Positions 41,785-50,513 of a DNA stretch of 64,000 bases are shown here, piece after piece. The notes below the pieces were generated by a model. That model was not told the origin of the DNA, did not search any database, and saw only the letters and a program-made list of their open reading frames with translations. The translations under genes and the position numbers were made by a program. Each line of letters begins with the position of its first letter. Position 1 is the first letter of the stretch. Source of the stretch: Lewinellaceae bacterium (GTDB lineage: Bacteria > Bacteroidota > Bacteroidia > Chitinophagales > Saprospiraceae); assembly GCA_020636255.1 (NCBI GenBank), contig JACJYE010000002.1, positions 310,001-374,000 of the forward strand. The letters are read 5' to 3'.

Positions 41785-42378
41785 TCAGATCGTGAACCGT
41801 CTTTGGGTGCTGTGCCGGTTATACTCCCTAACGATAGCGGGCAGGTCACGGAACCGGTACCCTTCTTCACCGATCTTTTCCGACAATTCCGGGGCGCGCT
41901 TTCGCAGCAGGCGGCGCATTTTGCCCTTATACCCCGCTTTCGATACGCGCTTGATCTTTTTATCTTTGAACAGCAGCCAGTATTCCTCCACCTCCTGCTT
42001 CCGGGCCTGCAAAGGCATCCCACCGGCCTGTATGGACACGCGTTGTTCGGGCGCCAGGTAGAGCGACAGCCCGGGGCCTTTTTCCACGATACACAGGAAG
42101 TGCCATCCACGCCTGGCAGGCATGGAAGCATAGGCTACGTATTCTTCACCATTGCGGAACACGAAGCCCCGTATAAGCTCGGCCTGAATATAGTATACGG
42201 AACCAAAATCATTGATAAAAGCGACGACACCTCCTTCGCGCACCTGCAACACATCGCTGATATAACCGGTGAGTTGCCGGCCATTCTTGGTGACGATATA
42301 CCCCTGCAGCGGGCCACCTTGTGCTGCGGCCGTAAAAAAAAGCGGAATCAGGAAAAAGATCAGGTAGCATAACTTCAT
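41785..42378 (-). CDS. Secreted protein of unknown function
   Basis: The 197-residue protein starts at ATG 42378 with a signal peptide (MKLCYLIFFLIPLFFTAAAQ). The mature part starts as a small beta-rich domain (LQGYIVTKNGRQLTGYISDV, VVAFINDFGSVYYIQAELIR), followed by a basic helical tail (KIKRVSKAGYKGKMRRLLRK). It resembles uncharacterised Bacteroidota periplasmic proteins. No enzyme motif visible. Confidence 0.7.
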   Translation of the reverse strand: MKLCYLIFFLIPLFFTAAAQGGPLQGYIVTKNGRQLTGYISDVLQVREGGVVAFINDFGSVYYIQAELIRGFVFRNGEEYVAYASMPARRGWHFLCIVEKGPGLSLYLAPEQRVSIQAGGMPLQARKQEVEEYWLLFKDKKIKRVSKAGYKGKMRRLLRKRAPELSEKIGEEGYRFRDLPAIVREYNRHSTQRRFTI

Positions 42379-42438
42379 AGGCAATCAATTGGGCCTATGG
42401 AAGATAAGCTTTTTTTGGCATAGGGCGCAACCGGCGCC

Positions 42439-43059
42439 CTACTTCAGGAATTCCACGCCCCTGATCTCCTTGCGGCCAAAGTACTCTTTGGCCTTGGGCG
42501 AGTAGGCCTCAATGGTCTCGAACTGCACTTTCACCTTACTGCCTACCACTTTGCCTGGCTCGTTGATAAACCTGTCGGACCCCTCGAAATAGCGGATCCA
42601 TAATAACTTGTGGGTTCTCCCGGCTTCATCCACTACGGTAACCTGTGCGACCTCATCGCCGTCAATGGACCTGACCGTGCCTGTAAGCTCTTCCAAGGCG
42701 GCCGGCGGCATCGGGACGGTAGCTGTTGTCGTTTCTACCGTTGCCATTTTCATCAGTACGTCAGGGCATTTAAAGGCCATTTTCATGCCGATCTGTTCGC
42801 CTAGTTTGGTCATTGCTTCCTGATCACTGGGGTCTACTCCGCCATACTGCTTCTGGAATGCTTCGGCGTTGTTCCCTACTGCTTCCATGATACAAAAGCC
42901 CAGCTGCATTTGTAGCTGTTCCGTATTCATGCTGTTCACATCTTTTTTGGAAATGCAGGTGCAGGCCTCATCGGCCAATTTATCCATCAGGCCCTGGGCA
43001 GCCAATGGAAAACCCAATACTGCCACCCAGGCAAGCGCAAGGAAATACTTCATTTTCAT
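42439..43059 (-). CDS. Periplasmic protein of unknown function with conserved cysteines
   Basis: The 206-residue protein starts at ATG 43059 (MKMKYFLALAWVAVLGFPLA); the open frame to 43080 adds only MVVKTKT. Cysteines lie at ACTCISKKD, LGFCIMEAV and FKCPDVLM, and could form disulfides. The C-terminal half is a beta-strand domain (LTGTVRSIDGDEVAQVTVVD, VGSKVKVQFETIEAYSPKAK). No family recognised. A TAnnTTTG promoter element is 19 bases upstream. Confidence 0.7.
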   Translation of the reverse strand: MKMKYFLALAWVAVLGFPLAAQGLMDKLADEACTCISKKDVNSMNTEQLQMQLGFCIMEAVGNNAEAFQKQYGGVDPSDQEAMTKLGEQIGMKMAFKCPDVLMKMATVETTTATVPMPPAALEELTGTVRSIDGDEVAQVTVVDEAGRTHKLLWIRYFEGSDRFINEPGKVVGSKVKVQFETIEAYSPKAKEYFGRKEIRGVEFLK

Positions 43060-43077
43060 GGTTTTGGTTTTGACCAC

Positions 43078-43085
43078 CAAAGATA
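43078..43085 (-). promoter_or_regulatory. -7 promoter element
   Basis: Minus-strand TATCTTTG matches TAnnTTTG exactly, 19 bases before the start codon at 43059. Confidence 0.6.
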
Positions 43086-43178
43086 CGGGATTTTTTGGTA
43101 GGCAGTAAGCAAGGCGTCATGTGCCGGGCATACATTTTCTTTCAGGATTTTTCTATCTTCAGGTTGTAAGAAACCATC

Positions 43179-43221
43179 AAAAAATAAGCTCGACGATGAT
43201 GCGGTGGAGCACTTATTTTTT
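43179..43221 (+). promoter_or_regulatory. Leader stem-loop upstream of the aquaporin gene
   Basis: AAAAAATAAG (43179-43188) and CTTATTTTTT (43212-43221) form a 10-bp perfect stem with a 23-base loop. It ends 26 bases before the aquaporin ATG. It may be a bidirectional terminator or a leader structure. Confidence 0.5.
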
Positions 43222-43247
43222 GAACACCATTTAAATAACAGAACCCT

Positions 43248-43982
43248 ATGTCACCCTTCCTCTCGGAATTCATCGGCACTTTCTTACTGATCCTGCTGGG
43301 CAATGGCGTAGTAGCCAACGTCGTACTGCACGGCACCAAAGGGGCTCAAAGCGGCTGGATCGTCATCACCTTCGGCTGGGCAATGGCCGTATTTGTGGCG
43401 GTGTTCGTTGCTCAGGATTACAGTGGCGCCCATATCAACCCGGCGGTAACGATCGGGCTGGCACTGGCCGGCAAGTTCCCATGGGCATCCGTAGGCCCCT
43501 TCATCGCCGCACAATTGCTGGGCGGAGCGCTAGGCGCCACCTTTGTCTGGCTGGCCTACATCCACCATTACGAAAAGACCGCCGACAAAGGCCTGAAGCT
43601 GGCGACGTTCTGCACCAACCCCCAGATCCGGCACAGCCTGGCCAACCTGTTTTCCGAAGCGCTGGGCACCTTCGTCCTGCTCTTTGCCGTCCTTTTCCTC
43701 ACCGGCCCCAACCTACTTGCCGGCGACCCCAGCCGCCCTGTAGGGCTGGGGTCTCTGGGCGCCTTGCCGGTAGCGCTGGTCGTATTCGCCATCGGCCTGA
43801 GCCTCGGAGGCACTACCGGTTATGCCATCAACCCCGCCCGCGACCTGGCGCCAAGGCTCATGCACGCATTATTGCCCATCAGTGGAAAAGGCAGCAGCCA
43901 CTGGGATTACGCCTGGATACCCGTAGCGGGCCCTCTTCTGGGCGGCGCACTGGCCGCCGGTGCGTATCTGGTCATTTTTTAG
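43248..43982 (+). CDS. MIP family channel, GlpF-like glycerol facilitator
   Basis: The 244-residue six-helix channel has both NPA loops: HINPAVTIG (Asn64-Pro65-Ala66) and AINPARDLAPR (Asn195-Pro-Ala, Arg198, Asp199). The Asp after NPAR is the glycerol-facilitator signature, so glycerol or small polyols are more likely than water alone. It is an inner-membrane protein. No glycerol kinase gene is adjacent. Start MSPFLSEFIGTFLLILLGNG is typical for the family. Confidence 0.95.
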   Translation: MSPFLSEFIGTFLLILLGNGVVANVVLHGTKGAQSGWIVITFGWAMAVFVAVFVAQDYSGAHINPAVTIGLALAGKFPWASVGPFIAAQLLGGALGATFVWLAYIHHYEKTADKGLKLATFCTNPQIRHSLANLFSEALGTFVLLFAVLFLTGPNLLAGDPSRPVGLGSLGALPVALVVFAIGLSLGGTTGYAINPARDLAPRLMHALLPISGKGSSHWDYAWIPVAGPLLGGALAAGAYLVIF

Positions 43983-44055
43983 AGCTTGTAGCATGAGGGG
44001 GTGATGGGGTAGCATACGATCCCGGCTGACCTCCTGGCCTTACGGACCTCCCTCA

Positions 44056-44499
44056 CTACCGTTCCACCTCTTTCATCACTTTCTCTCTTTCCAGGATGAC
44101 GGCCAGGGTATTATCCCGGAGGGTGGCCAGGGTATGGTCTCGGATCATGAGGAAGACGGTGCGGATGCCGCAGGTTTTCTCATCCTGGCATTCATCGCAG
44201 GTATCGTAGTAGTTGAGGGAGACGCAGGGCAGCAGGGCGATGGGGCCGTCGAAAAGGCGCATGACGGTGATCAGGTTGATCTCATCGGGTAGCATTTTGA
44301 GGAAATAGCCGCCGTGGCGCCCGCGTTTGCTACGCAGGATGCCCGCATTTTTGAGGTCCAGCAATATGGCTTCCAGGAATTTGTGGGGGATACTTTCGCT
44401 TTTTGCGATCTCCGACGCCAGGATAGGGCGGCCTTCTTCTGCATGGCGGGCTATATACAGGAGCGCGTTAATAGCGTATTTTGATTTTTTTGAGAGCAT
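44056..44499 (-). CDS. Rrf2 family transcriptional regulator
   Basis: The 147-residue protein starts MLSKKSKYAINALLYIARHA and has the Rrf2 winged helix (ILASEIAKSESIPHKFLEAI, LKNAGILRSKRGRHGGYFL). Cysteines CVSLNYYDTCDECQDEKTC are in the position where IscR/NsrR bind an Fe-S cluster, so redox or NO sensing is plausible. It lies between the aquaporin (convergent) and the TreS-maltokinase gene (downstream, same strand, 47 bases between stop and start on the reverse). Its targets are unknown. Confidence 0.9.
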   Translation of the reverse strand: MLSKKSKYAINALLYIARHAEEGRPILASEIAKSESIPHKFLEAILLDLKNAGILRSKRGRHGGYFLKMLPDEINLITVMRLFDGPIALLPCVSLNYYDTCDECQDEKTCGIRTVFLMIRDHTLATLRDNTLAVILEREKVMKEVER

Positions 44500-44546
44500 T
44501 GTGGGTTAATTCTGCACTGAAAATAACAAAAAAATGCCAGAGCAGG

Positions 44547-47500
44547 TCACTTTTTGCGCTTTTTCACATAACCTTCCATAGCGTACAGCACCCCTTTTAC
44601 CGGGATGCGCAGCCATTCGGGCCTGGCGTTCATTTCATAACCGACCTCATAGATGGCCTTTTCCAGGATATAGGTGCGCAACAGCAGTTCCATGGCCTTT
44701 TCATCTTCCGGGATGAAGCTCTGGCCCGCTGCTGTTTCCAGGTAAGCCGACAGGAAGGCCTGGCTGACGTAGTGGAACCACTGGTTTGCCCAGTTCTCCA
44801 GCAGCGGCATGTCCTCCTTCCGGTAGTTCTGGTTGAGGGCCAGCTGCCCGTAAGCCGCATAGTGGAACGACCTGATCATACCGGCAACGTCTTTAAAAGG
44901 CGTGCGTTTGAGGCGCCTTTCGCTGATAGAATGCATGGGTTCGCCCTCGAAGTCGATGATGAAGAAATCACGGCCATTGAAGAGTACCTGGCCGAGGTGG
45001 TAGTCGCCATGTACCCTGGTTCTGGTAGCCTCGATCTTGCGGCTATAGATCTGGGAGAAACAATCGAGGATATCGCTTTTGATGTCGAGGATCATTTGTG
45101 CTTCGATTGCGATATGTTCGGGCAGGCTGCCGAGACGCTGTTCGAGGGCGCCGAGCTTTTCGGTGGCCAGCTTGCGGTGCTGAGCGTAAATTGAGCGCTG
45201 ATAGTGTTGCGTGAACCGCTCGGGGCAGAAATCGGGCGTAGTGGTATCGGAAGCCAGAGCTATGTGCATCTCTGCAGTGCGCTGCCCCAGCAACCTTGCC
45301 CGCTCATAGGTAATACTGCCGATGAGCTTCTGCAGCCTCAGGGGGATGTCGGCAAAGGCCAGATGGGCTTTGCGCACCAACGGTGGGGCGGCTTTACTGC
45401 GCTCCACCTTCGTCAGCACTTTTTCATAATAGCGGCTCAGCGCTTCGAGCATCATCGTCCAGGCTTCGCCCTGGTTAGGGATCTTGTTCTGGAGCAGGCC
45501 CATGATCGTATAGGCCTTTTCAGCATGATTCTCGAACTGTATCCCACCGCCATAGCGCGGTGCGTTCTGGAAATTGGCGCGCTCCGACAAAAAACGCACC
45601 AGCTCAAGGTCGGGGTTGATGTCTGTTTCCAGCTTCCGGTATATCTTGAAAAAGAACTGGTTGTTGTAGATGACGGAGGTATTGCTTTGTTCTGCACGCA
45701 GCACTTCCGATACGATATCTTCCTTTTCGATATTGAGCCCGTCCAGTATTCTGCCTGATTCAAAGGCCAGCTGCCCTCCCGTTACCGGCACCTTTTCGTT
45801 CTGCTTGATAAGCCAGAACAACTCGTTGCGGAAGCTTTCCTCGTAGATGGCATCGATAAGTATCCCTTCCTGAGAAGGCGTTTTGAGGTAAGAAACCACA
45901 CTTTGCGCCTCGTTCTTCAGGTAGCGCACCACCCGCTCGGCATTGGTGATAAAAGTGATCGGCAGGAAATAGGTTTCCGGCAGGCCATCGGCATAGCGCA
46001 GGCTGACGTTGAGGAAGTAGGCCGATACGCCGTCGGATATTATGCTGGGAAAATGCTCGATATCGACGGAAACGATATTGCGGGATTTGCCTCCGAACCA
46101 GCGGCATGAGCGCAGGTAGTTGGGCAGTATCCTTTTCTCGAACTGGCGTTTGGCGGTATAACTGTGGAAAAAGCCGGCCCATTCCACGTCGGCCTCCATA
46201 TCGGCAATAGCGCGCTCCTTGAGTATATCCGTGTTCTCTTCCTGCTGTTCCATCAGGAACCAGTAGTAACCGTAGGGCCCCAGTGTGAACCGGTAGGGTT
46301 CCTCCCCTACTTCGAAGAATTTATTCTGGCTGAAGATCTCCACCGGCCTGACGCCTTTGAAACGCTCCAGGCCCAGTTCAACAGCCTGGGAGTGTTTGGA
46401 TAGGTTGGCCAGTACCAGGATGCTCTCGCCCTCGTAAGAACGCAGGAAGGCCAGCACTTTAGAATTGGCCGGTTCCAGGAATTCGGCCTTCCCGAAGCTG
46501 AACGCCTTGAGGCGCTTACGCATGGATATGATGTTTTTCATCCACCACAGCAAAGAGGCCATGTTGCGGTTCTGCAGTTCGACATTTACGGCTTCGTGGC
46601 GGTATAAGGGGTCGTGGATGACGGGCAGGAAAAGTTTCTGCGGGTTGGCCGTTGAGAAGCCTGCATTGCGGTCGGAATTCCACTGCATCGGCGTACGGAT
46701 GCCGTTGCGGTCGCCTAGATAGATGTTATCGCCCATCCCGATCTCGTCGCCGTAATAGATGACCGGCGTGCCCGGCAAGCTGAACAACAGGCTGTTCAGC
46801 AGCTCGATCTTGCGGCGGTCGTTGTCGAGCAAGGGCGCGAGGCGGCGGCGGATACCGTCGTTGATCTTGGCGCCGTGGTCCTGGGCCAGCACCTTGTAGA
46901 GGTAATCCCGCTCCTCTTCCGTGACCATGGAGAGCATGAGGTCGTCGTGGTTGCGCAGGAACAGGGCCCACTGGCTGTTCTCGGGAATGGGCGGCGTCTG
47001 TTCCAGGATATCGATAATGGGATAGCGGTCCTCGGCCTGCAGGGCCATGTACAAGCGGGGCATGAGCGGGAAATGGTAATTCATGTGGCATTCATCGCCT
47101 TCCCCGAAATACTGGGCGGCCTCTTCCGGCCACAGGTTGGTTTCGGCGATGAGCGCCTGCCCCGGATATTTGCCTTCCACATACTCGCGCAACTCTTTCA
47201 GGTACTGGTGCACTTCGGGCAGGTTCTCGCAATTGGTGCCCTCCCGCCGGAAGAGGAACATGATGGAAGTGAGGCGAACCCCATCAGCTCCCATCCCGAA
47301 CCAGAAGTCGATCACTTTGCGTATCTCTTCCCTGACCTTGGGATTGTTATAGTTCAGGTCGGCCTGATGGCTGTAAAAGCGGTGCCAGTAATACGCTCTG
47401 GCAACGTTGTCCCATTCCCAGTTGGAGGCCTCATAATCACTGAAGATCACCTCAGCTTCCTGGTATAATTCCTGGTTATCGCTCCAGATGTAAAAATCCC

Positions 47501-47882
47501 GCTCCGGTGAGCCCGGAGGGGCAGTGCGGGCGCGCCGGAACCACTCGTGCTCGGTAGAGGTATGGTTCATGATCAGGTCGATAACGACGCGCATGCCGCG
47601 GCGGTGTGCTTCCTCCAGCAGGGCCTCAAAGTCGGCCAGCGAACCATAGCTGGGGTGCACGCTGAGAAAGTCGGATACGTCGTAGCCGTCATCCCGTAGT
47701 GGCGATTGGTAAAAAGGGAGCAGAGACAGGCAGGTGACGCCCAGGTCTTCGAGGTAATCGAGTTTCTGGAGCAGCCCCTGAAAATCACCCACGCCATCGC
47801 CGTTACTGTCAAAATAGGAGTGAACGGGAAGAGCGTAAAAGATACTGTCCTTATACCAGGGTTTGTTGGCTTTTTCCGCCAT
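44547..47882 (-). CDS. Trehalose synthase-maltokinase fusion with altered GH13 nucleophile
   Basis: The 1,111-residue fusion has an N-terminal GH13 TreS-like domain (~1-560) and a C-terminal maltokinase (~575-1111). GH13 motifs: region I VIDLIMNHTS, region III AETNLW with Glu247, region IV LRNHDD with Asp313. Region II, normally GFRLDA with the nucleophilic Asp, reads GVRLTS; residue 205 is Thr (codon at 47270-47268). A TreS lacking this Asp should not form the glycosyl-enzyme. The kinase keeps RWFGGKSRNIVSV, HGDYHLGQVL and IIDFEGEP. It would make maltose-1-phosphate for the GlgE pathway; no glgE is in the window. Isolated neighbours give no further hint. Confidence 0.9.
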   Translation of the reverse strand: MAEKANKPWYKDSIFYALPVHSYFDSNGDGVGDFQGLLQKLDYLEDLGVTCLSLLPFYQSPLRDDGYDVSDFLSVHPSYGSLADFEALLEEAHRRGMRVVIDLIMNHTSTEHEWFRRARTAPPGSPERDFYIWSDNQELYQEAEVIFSDYEASNWEWDNVARAYYWHRFYSHQADLNYNNPKVREEIRKVIDFWFGMGADGVRLTSIMFLFRREGTNCENLPEVHQYLKELREYVEGKYPGQALIAETNLWPEEAAQYFGEGDECHMNYHFPLMPRLYMALQAEDRYPIIDILEQTPPIPENSQWALFLRNHDDLMLSMVTEEERDYLYKVLAQDHGAKINDGIRRRLAPLLDNDRRKIELLNSLLFSLPGTPVIYYGDEIGMGDNIYLGDRNGIRTPMQWNSDRNAGFSTANPQKLFLPVIHDPLYRHEAVNVELQNRNMASLLWWMKNIISMRKRLKAFSFGKAEFLEPANSKVLAFLRSYEGESILVLANLSKHSQAVELGLERFKGVRPVEIFSQNKFFEVGEEPYRFTLGPYGYYWFLMEQQEENTDILKERAIADMEADVEWAGFFHSYTAKRQFEKRILPNYLRSCRWFGGKSRNIVSVDIEHFPSIISDGVSAYFLNVSLRYADGLPETYFLPITFITNAERVVRYLKNEAQSVVSYLKTPSQEGILIDAIYEESFRNELFWLIKQNEKVPVTGGQLAFESGRILDGLNIEKEDIVSEVLRAEQSNTSVIYNNQFFFKIYRKLETDINPDLELVRFLSERANFQNAPRYGGGIQFENHAEKAYTIMGLLQNKIPNQGEAWTMMLEALSRYYEKVLTKVERSKAAPPLVRKAHLAFADIPLRLQKLIGSITYERARLLGQRTAEMHIALASDTTTPDFCPERFTQHYQRSIYAQHRKLATEKLGALEQRLGSLPEHIAIEAQMILDIKSDILDCFSQIYSRKIEATRTRVHGDYHLGQVLFNGRDFFIIDFEGEPMHSISERRLKRTPFKDVAGMIRSFHYAAYGQLALNQNYRKEDMPLLENWANQWFHYVSQAFLSAYLETAAGQSFIPEDEKAMELLLRTYILEKAIYEVGYEMNARPEWLRIPVKGVLYAMEGYVKKRKK

Positions 47883-48085
47883 GATCTTCGCTGTTTTAGG
47901 ATGCTTGCACGTATCCTCAAAAAAACGAAAATAAAATGTCTTGGCAAAGCTATGAGAGCATGCCCTTCAGGTAATATCCCACAGCGCTTCCCCAGAACCG
48001 CTTGCATGAGCGGCCCTGCATACAGAAATCCGGCAACGGGAAAGGTACGGCAGCAGAGAAAGGCGGGAAGGCGGAAGAACGGCCA

Positions 48086-48991
48086 TTACGCTATTTCTAA
48101 CTGCCTCCGCCGCCACAGCATCGCCATCGTAAAAGCCGAGACCAGATGCCATACGCCCCACCAGGCGGCGATCATGGCCATGCCGCCCAGGCCATGGAAG
48201 AAGTTAAAAATGAGGATCAGGCCCAGCCCTGAATTCTGGATGCCCGTCTCCAGAGAAATGGCACGCGCATCGGCGATGGGCAAGCGGTTGGCCCTTGCCC
48301 ACCAGTACCCGGTGAACAGGGCCGATGCGTTGTGCACCAGCACCAGCAAAAAGATGATGTGCAGGTAGCGCACGATATTGTCGAAATTGCCATGGATGGC
48401 AAAAACGACGAAGCCCAGAAATATAAGAATAGACAGCCTTTGGATAGGCTTTTGAATGCGCGCCGTAAGACGTGGAAAACGGTAATGTACGAACATGCCG
48501 ATAGCGAGCGGGATGAGGATGAGCTGCACGATCGTACTCACCATGTCCAGCGGGTTGACGTAGATGTCGTGGCGCAGATCCTGGCTACCAGGCACCAGGG
48601 GCGCCAGAAAAGCAAAATAGAGGGGCGTAACGGCCACGGCGCCTAATGTGGAGATGGTGGTCATCAGTACCGACAGTGCTGCATTGCCCCTGGCCAGGTG
48701 CACGGCGAAATTGGAAACATTGCCGCCCGGGCAGGCAGCGACCAAAAGCATGCCCAGCGCTATACTGGGGGCGGGCCGGAACAAAAACACCAGTGCCAGC
48801 GTGAGTATGGGCAACAGCACCAACTGAGAGCTCAGGCCGACGATCGGCGCTTTGGGCTTGCGAAAGAGTACGCTGAAATTGTCGATGCGCAGGTCGAGGG
48901 CTACCCCGAACATGATAAAGGCCAGACAAAGGTTCAGCACGAACAACTGCCCTGGATTAAAATGGACCTGAACGCTGTCGATAGGATGCAT
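48086..48991 (-). CDS. Bile acid:sodium symporter family (SBF) transporter
   Basis: The 301-residue membrane protein is taken from ATG 48991 (MHPIDSVQVHFNPGQLFVLN); a GTG at 49021 adds ten residues. It shows about nine membrane helices of the BASS/SBF fold (LFVLNLCLAFIMFGVALDLR, GMLLVAACPGGNVSNFAVHL, VVFAIHGNFDN, ETGIQNSGLGLILIFNF). The motif ACPGGNVSN and the GIQNSGLGL helix-break form the two Na-binding crossover regions. It probably moves an organic anion with Na+; the substrate is unknown. Confidence 0.9.
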   Translation of the reverse strand: MHPIDSVQVHFNPGQLFVLNLCLAFIMFGVALDLRIDNFSVLFRKPKAPIVGLSSQLVLLPILTLALVFLFRPAPSIALGMLLVAACPGGNVSNFAVHLARGNAALSVLMTTISTLGAVAVTPLYFAFLAPLVPGSQDLRHDIYVNPLDMVSTIVQLILIPLAIGMFVHYRFPRLTARIQKPIQRLSILIFLGFVVFAIHGNFDNIVRYLHIIFLLVLVHNASALFTGYWWARANRLPIADARAISLETGIQNSGLGLILIFNFFHGLGGMAMIAAWWGVWHLVSAFTMAMLWRRRQLEIA

Positions 48992-49153
48992 AGATTCCTG
49001 CAATGTGCCGGCAAGATACACAATTTGCCCATCAAACTTACCGGGCCATGCGAAAAGCGGCGGCCCCGCACCCGCAGGGCCACCTCCTTAGAAAATCATT
49101 GGGGAATGATTGTTGGATATGACGGTAATTTGAGGCAATAAAAGAGAAGGCTG

Positions 49154-49723
49154 TTATTTCGTATCCGCTTTTTCTGCTTTTCTCATACCCTCGCCTCCCT
49201 GTTTCATGATATTGCCCCGGGCGTCCATTACAACGTGCTGCCGCTCCTTGTTTTGCTCGAGTTGTACTTTATATAGCTCCCTTTTGTGGTTGCCTCGTTT
49301 GACGGTAATATGCTCCTTGTCGCCTACCACTGCCCATCCGGGAAAGTGCATGCCTATAGATTTCTCTACCGGCTCGGGCAACGGGATATTTTTGGCCCAT
49401 TCCGTGAAGTGCAGCAGGTTCCCATGCTTATCATAAGTGGCCTGGCTGTTCAGCCCTTTCCCCGACAGGGTAATGGAATAAGTGTCGTAGTTCTTGTTGG
49501 GCGGGCTGGAACGCACGATCAGCTCCTCTCCGTACATCGACACTGGAATAGCATTCCAGGCTGTAACGGCCATTTCCGGAAAATCTCTCTCTACGCTTTG
49601 GATGATAACAGCAGGAACTTCTTCTTTTTTCAGCTTTGCCACAAGTAGTTCGTCTTCTGCCTGCGCAAAAGCGGAGTGCATACACAAGGCGGAGCATACC
49701 GCCATCAGCATTAACCGTTTCAT
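49154..49723 (-). CDS. PepSY-like periplasmic protein
   Basis: The 189-residue protein starts at ATG 49723 with a signal peptide (MKRLMLMAVCSALCMHSAFA). The body has two PepSY-like units (VPAVIIQSVERDFPEMAVTA; PEPVEKSIGMHFPGWAVVGD), each followed by a strand typical of this fold. It ends in a charged tail. It is 62 bases downstream of an ECF sigma factor on the same strand, in the place where an anti-sigma factor is usually found, but it has no transmembrane anchor in the cytoplasm. Confidence 0.8.
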   Translation of the reverse strand: MKRLMLMAVCSALCMHSAFAQAEDELLVAKLKKEEVPAVIIQSVERDFPEMAVTAWNAIPVSMYGEELIVRSSPPNKNYDTYSITLSGKGLNSQATYDKHGNLLHFTEWAKNIPLPEPVEKSIGMHFPGWAVVGDKEHITVKRGNHKRELYKVQLEQNKERQHVVMDARGNIMKQGGEGMRKAEKADTK

Positions 49724-49785
49724 AAGCCTTTGATTTATGTTGTTTTCAAAATCCATTTTAAGTTCGAGGCCCGATACTCCCTATT

Positions 49786-50337
49786 TCACAAGAAGTGAGC
49801 TACCCTTTCCCGGGCTCTGGCCAGCCGCATTTTCATGGCGCTTTCGCTAATGCCATAGTGCCTGGTAAGGTCCTGTACGGAAGCCTTATCCATATACTTG
49901 GCGCGAAGCAGGGCGCATGTTTCAATACCTGCCTTTTTCAGGCCAACCTCCATTTTTTCAAATAGCCTTTCTTTTTCAACGGCAGACTCATCCGGCTCTT
50001 CTGCCGCCAGGCCGTAGCAAGCTTCGATATCAATGGGGTTAAACTTATGGGCTTCCTTCATATAGCCGATGTACTCGTTGTGCGCGATGCGGAACAACCA
50101 TGCCGGGAAGGTGGCCGGGTGTTGCAGCGTATGCAATTTCTCGGCAGCTCTGACAAACACATCCTGCGCCAGGTCCATCGAGACGTCCCGGTCCCGGGTC
50201 AGGGTAATACAGTAGTGGTATAACTTGGAGTGATATCTGTTGTACAGTTCAGCGAACGCCTCGGAGTTCTCTGATTTCTGATGCTGAATGACCAATTGGG
50301 CATCGGAGAGGTACTGGTTGCAGGCACTTGTGTTCAT
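49786..50337 (-). CDS. ECF RNA polymerase sigma factor
   Basis: The 183-residue protein carries sigma-70 region 2 (AFAELYNRYHSKLYHYCITL, SMDLAQDVFVRAAEKLHTL, FPAWLFRIAHNEYIGYMKE) and region 4 (VQDLTRHYGISESAMKMRLA, RARERVAHFL). No FecR gene follows; a PepSY-like periplasmic protein does. TACCTTTG (50373-50380, minus strand) is an exact TAnnTTTG match upstream. Confidence 0.9.
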   Translation of the reverse strand: MNTSACNQYLSDAQLVIQHQKSENSEAFAELYNRYHSKLYHYCITLTRDRDVSMDLAQDVFVRAAEKLHTLQHPATFPAWLFRIAHNEYIGYMKEAHKFNPIDIEACYGLAAEEPDESAVEKERLFEKMEVGLKKAGIETCALLRAKYMDKASVQDLTRHYGISESAMKMRLARARERVAHFL

Positions 50338-50372
50338 GATCGTATATTGTATTTTGTGAATCCTTGATGAAC

Positions 50373-50380
50373 CAAAGGTA
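50373..50380 (-). promoter_or_regulatory. -7 promoter element of ECF sigma gene
   Basis: Minus-strand TACCTTTG matches TAnnTTTG and lies 36 bases before the start codon at 50337. Confidence 0.45.
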
Positions 50381-50513
50381 GCCTCCCGGGCAAGTGCGCG
50401 TGAGATTGATCGGTGAGCGGGGGGAAAGTATCGGTAAAAAGGGGAAAGGAATAGATGGCCCGGGGTAAAAAAATCCTTTAACTTGATTGTTCAACACTAA
50501 CAGCCAACCTGTA

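Noticed and set aside
44500..45194. Plus-strand frame antisense to the maltokinase
   Set aside because: It is explained by the conserved kinase on the other strand.
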